DNA from: JBGAWK01 sp044227665
Lineage (GTDB): Bacteria > Bacteroidota > Bacteroidia > Chitinophagales > JADIYW01
Direction of reading: 5' to 3'
Assembly: GCA_044227665.1 (NCBI GenBank)
Contig: JBGAWK010000083.1
Location: 1-6,880, forward strand
DNA length: 6,880 nucleotides
Shown: positions 5,981-6,880 of the stretch, one piece after another
Layout: each line of letters starts with the position of its first letter
How positions within the stretch are numbered: position 1 is the first letter of the stretch
Notes under the pieces: model-generated
Databases searched by the model: none
Told to the model about the DNA's origin: nothing
What the model saw: the letters and a program-made list of their open reading frames with translations, nothing else
Made by a program: the position numbers and the translations under genes

Positions 5981-6664
5981 ATGGCTAAATTATCACTTTC
6001 CAAATCTTCCCTTGTTAGAGGTATCCAATGTCAAAAGTCATTGTATTTTTATAAAAACAACTATAATGAACGAGATCCTATCTCGGCAGAACAAAAAGAG
6101 CGTTTTGACAGAGGACATCACATAGGCAAATTAGCTCAAAATCTATTTCCTAATGGCATAGACCTTACACCACCTAATGTTTTTTCCTATAACCAATCCA
6201 TAAAGGCAACTCAAGTACATATTCTGAGGAAAACCCCAGTATTATATGAAGCTGCCTTCAAGTCCTTATATACAACTATAGCCTTAGATATATTGGTGTG
6301 TGTGCAAGATATTTTTTTTGGATACGAAGTAAAAAGCAACAAAATCATCAAAGATGTATTTATTCAGGATGCAGCCATACAATATGCTGTCATCACTGCA
6401 TCAGGCCTTCGCTTACAGGATATGTCATTGATTACGCTTCATCCCGATTACAATGCACAAGAAGAGCAGACCTTGGAAGATACTTTTGTAATTACCTCTA
6501 TATTGGATGAGGTAAAAAATCTACAACCCAAAATCTTACAAGATATAGAGAAATCTATACATACCCTTTCGCAATCTACAGCTCCCAAAATAAATATGGG
6601 TGCTCATTGCGAACACCCATATACTTGTGATTTTATAGGTAAATGTAGTAGTACTACTCTTTGA
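5981..6664 (+). CDS. Stand-alone PD-(D/E)XK nuclease with Cas4-like Fe-S cysteines (DUF2779 N-terminal-like)
   Basis: This 227-residue protein resembles the N-terminal, RecB/Cas4-like half of DUF2779 proteins. An opening SLSKSSLVRGIQCQKSLY carries C17. FDRGHHIGKLAQNLFPNGID (42-61) contains the conserved H46/H47 region. YEAAF (89-93) leads to the nuclease core, ALDILV with D103, then EVKSNKIIK with E116 and K118, and DAAIQYAVITASGL (130-143) with Q134. The end, GAHCEHPYTCDFIGKC, gives C210, C216 and C222. C17 plus these three match the one-plus-three cysteine pattern of Cas4/AddB-type 4Fe-4S nucleases. All expected catalytic residues are present, so it may be active on DNA. As I recall them, DUF2779 proteins are usually around 500 residues or more with a second, C-terminal nuclease-like domain; here the frame ends right after the last cysteine. 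I see no remnant downstream. Its substrate is unknown. The ATG lies 9 nt after the glpD stop. Confidence 0.8.
   Translation: MAKLSLSKSSLVRGIQCQKSLYFYKNNYNERDPISAEQKERFDRGHHIGKLAQNLFPNGIDLTPPNVFSYNQSIKATQVHILRKTPVLYEAAFKSLYTTIALDILVCVQDIFFGYEVKSNKIIKDVFIQDAAIQYAVITASGLRLQDMSLITLHPDYNAQEEQTLEDTFVITSILDEVKNLQPKILQDIEKSIHTLSQSTAPKINMGAHCEHPYTCDFIGKCSSTTL
6594..6622 (-). terminator. Hairpin inside the nuclease gene, possible terminator for the leftward gene
   Basis: ATATGGGTG (6594-6602) and CACCCATAT (6614-6622) form a perfect 9-bp stem with an 11-nt loop that can add two further pairs. For the leftward gene ending at 6665 it starts 42 nt after the stop and is followed on that strand by TTATTTT, a short U-rich tract. 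On the plus strand no T run follows. It overlaps the codons for the cysteine cluster of the nuclease, so the repeat may also be coincidental to coding. Confidence 0.4.
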
Positions 6665-6880
6665 TTATTTCGTCAAATCCACCCTTGAAAGCAACAACCT
6701 CTCTCCTTTTTCTGTCTCTGATAGCACTATCAAATATTTGCCTAATTCTGCAACATAACTAGAAGAGAAGAGATAGTAATTTTTCTTCTCAGCTTCTCCC
6801 AACACTTTGAACTCTCCTGCCGTACCTTTCTCTAAGTCTATAACGCCATATTGGTAAGAATATAGCGGAGACCAAGAGCC
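6665..6880 (-). CDS. Unidentified protein, C-terminal 71 residues, partial
   Basis: The minus strand is open from the window edge to a TAA at 6667-6665, giving 71 residues that begin GSWSPLYSYQYG and end LLLSRVDLTK. The start is outside the window. Alternating hydrophobic stretches (KNYYLFSSSY, KYLIVLSE, RLLLSRVDL) with Lys/Glu-rich turns suggest beta structure, as in the last strands of a beta-rich domain, but I recognise no family. Its stop directly abuts the TGA of the nuclease gene with no spacer. The opposite strand here is broken by stops in all three frames, which supports the minus strand as the coding one. Confidence 0.6.
   Translation of the reverse strand, partial: GSWSPLYSYQYGVIDLEKGTAGEFKVLGEAEKKNYYLFSSSYVAELGKYLIVLSETEKGERLLLSRVDLTK

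Noticed and set aside
5981..6664. A CRISPR Cas4 gene
   Set aside because: The sequence fits DUF2779 N-terminal regions better (SLSKSS...GIQCQKSLY opening and the HCxxPYxC ending), and no cas1, cas2 or repeat array is present.
6665..6880. Continuation of the nuclease into a DUF2779 C-terminal domain by frameshift
   Set aside because: All three plus-strand frames hit stops within about 100 nt and show no DUF2779-like residues, while the minus strand is fully open.

Overview
This window looks like chromosomal DNA of a member of the Bacteroidota, AT-rich and densely packed. The basis is: (i) a gyrA whose product has Bacteroidota-like sequence in the C-terminal domain; (ii) a short secreted protein immediately downstream of gyrA, an arrangement I recall as common in this phylum; (iii) TAnnTTTG-type -7 promoter elements in front of gyrA and glpD; (iv) mostly absent Shine-Dalgarno sequences; and (v) DUF937, DUF1905/YdeI-like and DUF2779-like families. 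I cannot place it below phylum from sequence alone. I see no rRNA, tRNA, CRISPR array, insertion sequence or prophage gene.

Layout: positions 1-2924 are a leftward unit, gyrA (387-2924) followed after 5 nt by a secreted helical-repeat-like protein whose end runs off the left edge (1-381). A 224-nt intergenic region (2925-3148) holds the gyrA promoter, a perfect DnaA-box sequence and the leader of a rightward DUF937 gene (3149-3730). That gene converges, with 4 nt between stops, on a leftward DUF1905/YdeI-like gene (3735-4229). A short divergent region leads into a rightward pair, glpD (start best placed at 4343, end 5971) and, 9 nt later, a small Cas4/RecB-like Fe-S nuclease related to the N-terminal half of DUF2779 proteins (5981-6664). 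A leftward partial gene (6665-6880) ends directly against the nuclease stop, with no spacer.

Functionally this is mostly housekeeping: DNA supercoiling (gyrA) and respiratory glycerol-3-phosphate oxidation (glpD). Around these sit small, poorly characterised conserved genes. The points most worth a second look are the stand-alone nuclease coupled to glpD, a lysine at the gyrase position that normally carries the quinolone-contacting serine, the DnaA-box sequence upstream of gyrA, very short predicted leaders on gyrA and glpD, and hairpins that sit inside the coding ends of converging genes. I found no clear multi-gene novel defence or biosynthetic system.
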